Below are positions 27,722 to 29,513 of a stretch of DNA of 29,513 nucleotides, piece after piece. The position numbers were made by a program, and so were the translations under genes. Source of the DNA: an uncultured Clostridia bacterium. Lineage in GTDB: Bacteria; Bacillota; Clostridia; Christensenellales; Pumilibacteraceae. Numbering within the stretch: the stretch's first letter is position 1; each line of letters begins with the position of its first letter. Where the stretch lies: positions 1-29,513 of the forward strand of contig CAKQDN010000022.1 in NCBI GenBank assembly GCA_934229275.1, given 5' to 3'. Below the pieces are notes generated by a model that worked only from the letters and a program-made list of their open reading frames with translations, did no database searches and was not told the DNA's origin.

Positions 27722-29513
27722 TCATATTTCCGCGTCAAATCTTGTGCCGATCGCGATATATCCCTGTTCGCCTTCCGTCAAAGTCGTGGCGGTGAGTTCG
27801 ACGCTTACGGGTTCCAAAACGTTGGAAATCGCGAACGTGAAGCGCGTTTGCCCCACTGTCACGGTTATTATGCCGCTGCGCACGGAATAGGTACCTTTCC
27901 CCGTGAACGAGGGAGAATACTTCGACGCGTACTCGCCGTCTTCGAAGTCGGACGAGGACGACGAAACTATCACGGTGCCGTCCTCTCCGAACGCAAACGA
28001 CGCGGTTGCCGAATAGCGCGAGCCGTCAAACGAGAAAACGTAACTTGCGGAATAGGTTTTGCCCGAAACCAGCGTTTCGTCCGCTTTATAGTCGAGTTTC
28101 TGCGCGGTTTTTTTGTCGTAGTCCAGTTTGTAGACTGCTAATCCGTCACCCGAAAGCGCGATTTTGTCGCCGGAAATAACGTAGCCGCATCTTTCGTTTC
28201 CGACCGTAGCCGAACCGAATCCGTCCAGAACTATTACGCCGTCCTCCGACGCGTATTCGCCGCGTTCGCTGCCTGCAAACGTAACTCCGCGCTCTGAGTC
28301 GCCCCACTTGTCAAGGCGAACCGCTATTTTCTTTCCGCTTGCGTTCACAACGGATATAATCGCTCCGTTGTCGCGTATCGAGTTGCCCTTTTCGAGCAGA
28401 ACGTCCGTTTCTTTTCCGATAAGCGAGTTCTCCGACAGGAAATAATAGGTTTTGCCCATAGCGGTTACGGCGCGCAGACAGAAGTTTTTGCCGCCTATCA
28501 CGGCGATGTCGCCTGCGGTGAAGTAGTCGTCGAACACGACCGTTCCGCTGCCGACGCAGTGCATAAGTCCGTCATGAACCCGCTGCGCCTCCACCTTTAC
28601 AGCCGCTCCGTTTGCCGATTTCAGCCGGGCGGTAACTTTTCCGTCCGCAATGTCCGCAAGCCCCTTAAAGGTCATGCCGCCGCAGTCGAGCGTCATTACT
28701 CCGTATTTGTCCAGCGTTATAAAGTAGCCGCTCACCGCGCCTTTACCGAACGATACGGCAAGGTCGTTATCCTCGTAGCGGTTTTCAAGCACCTGCAACG
28801 CGTAAGTCGCGGTCGTCGGAACGCCGCCGAGCAGAACGGTTACGGTGTAGCGATAAAAGCCCGGGGTCGTGAAACTCACGGCGGAGATGTCGGTACATTC
28901 GCGCTTTTGTTTTTCGGTAAGAGTGCCTTCGGGCGTTACGATCGTAAGTCCTTCGAAAAATTTGCTTTCGGCGGACAACGAGGGTTGCGCGCCTATCACG
29001 AAGTTATTAACGCGCACGATGGCTCCGTCGATAACGTATTTGCTTTCGAACGTTTCGCCGCCGAGATTTATATTTTCGAACGCGACGGGCGTTAAAACGT
29101 TGCCGAATACGTCGAACGTAAGCGACGCGCTCTTTCCGTACGCAAACGACGGCAAAGTGTCGAAATACGTCAGAACGAGTTCACCCGCTTTGACTTCGTA
29201 AGTAAAGCGTGTTTTACTGTAACTTTTGGTATCGAAGCAGATAAAGCCTGTTCCGTAGCCGTCGATGAAAATGTAGCGGCTATCCGATTCGTATCTGCCG
29301 AAATAACGGTCACGCGGGAGCAGCGTGAAGGTTTTGTCCTGCTCGTTTACCGAGAATTTATACGAGAACGGCGCCTCGTTTGCGCCCAATCCGAACATGA
29401 ACACGGTTGCGTTTTCGTAGTCCGCTCCGCTTCCCTTTTCGGACGCCAGTTCGTACGACGACATGCTTATCACCGTTTTGCCGTCCACGAGGTATTCGAA
29501 TCCCTCGAATCTG
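27722..29513 (-). CDS. Large surface protein, C-terminal part (cut by window end)
   Basis: The reading frame is open to the right end of the window, so the 5' end lies outside and only the last 597 residues are visible. I recognise no named domain. The sequence is beta-rich, with recurring units such as VVLDGFGSxTVGNxxxGY, GEYASxxG and GxGTYSVRSGIITVTVG that match the LDGxGxxTYGDKTGTY part of the neighbouring giant lipoprotein, and with the linker ISVVNASGKKIAVRL, which corresponds to ITDAAGKKLAVADI there. The two genes therefore share a module and probably a surface location. No membrane anchor or LPXTG motif is present at the C-terminus; any signal peptide would be outside the window. Stop codon TGA at 27722. 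Confidence 0.8.
   Translation of the reverse strand, partial: RFEGFEYLVDGKTVISMSSYELASEKGSGADYENATVFMFGLGANEAPFSYKFSVNEQDKTFTLLPRDRYFGRYESDSRYIFIDGYGTGFICFDTKSYSKTRFTYEVKAGELVLTYFDTLPSFAYGKSASLTFDVFGNVLTPVAFENINLGGETFESKYVIDGAIVRVNNFVIGAQPSLSAESKFFEGLTIVTPEGTLTEKQKRECTDISAVSFTTPGFYRYTVTVLLGGVPTTATYALQVLENRYEDNDLAVSFGKGAVSGYFITLDKYGVMTLDCGGMTFKGLADIADGKVTARLKSANGAAVKVEAQRVHDGLMHCVGSGTVVFDDYFTAGDIAVIGGKNFCLRAVTAMGKTYYFLSENSLIGKETDVLLEKGNSIRDNGAIISVVNASGKKIAVRLDKWGDSERGVTFAGSERGEYASEDGVIVLDGFGSATVGNERCGYVISGDKIALSGDGLAVYKLDYDKKTAQKLDYKADETLVSGKTYSASYVFSFDGSRYSATASFAFGEDGTVIVSSSSSDFEDGEYASKYSPSFTGKGTYSVRSGIITVTVGQTRFTFAISNVLEPVSVELTATTLTEGEQGYIAIGTRFDAEI

Overview
The window reads as one chromosomal stretch of a Bacillota genome, most likely a gut-type member of Clostridia. 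The basis is inference from sigma-A-type promoters (TTGACA/N17/TATAAT variants), AGGAGG-type ribosome binding sites, the spore-maturation pair spmA-spmB, a metG-tatD pair in the order known from Bacillus, and lipoproteins built from BspA-type leucine-rich repeats or InlB-type B repeats. I cannot place it to genus. There are no rRNA, tRNA, CRISPR, insertion-sequence or phage genes that I can see.

Layout. 1-2050: a secreted LRR lipoprotein (leftward) faces a small XRE regulator (rightward) across a shared promoter with two operator repeats. 2050-2780: no genes, only a mosaic of short palindromic repeat families. 2781-9138: a leftward run of ftsH, an alpha/beta hydrolase with Cys at the nucleophile position, and a SWIM/SNF2 helicase. 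9139-11967: a divergent promoter, a leader with a 24-codon peptide gene, then mgtE and a translationally coupled radical SAM gene. 12031-14972: an AraC regulator divergent from a GH127 beta-L-arabinofuranosidase. 14973-15810: a second repeat mosaic. 15814-16026: a second small XRE gene. 16076-18840: metG and tatD (leftward). 18978-20844: spmA-spmB and a TetR regulator. 20845-21646: a third repeat mosaic. 21647 to the end: a 1957-residue lipoprotein and the 3' part of a related protein cut by the window end.

How the parts may work together. The most interesting regulatory unit is the mgtE leader. A strong promoter and strong ribosome binding site drive a tiny peptide, MDNDNSISADPLGRRR..., whose acidic start and PL-x-RRR stretch resemble the enterobacterial magnesium-sensing leader peptide MgtL. 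It is followed by two mutually exclusive stems and a hairpin that covers the mgtE ribosome binding site. Second, both small XRE genes share one unusual promoter plan: a conserved 13-nt core, one operator in each divergent promoter, and an ATG exactly six bases after the -10 box, which predicts leaderless mRNAs. At the second locus the leftward promoter reads only into a terminator about 70 nt away. Third, three repeat mosaics reuse the same four to six palindromic modules, including a 180-bp tandem duplication and a 198-bp direct duplication. The two large surface proteins at the right end share repeat modules and are presumably exported together to the cell surface.
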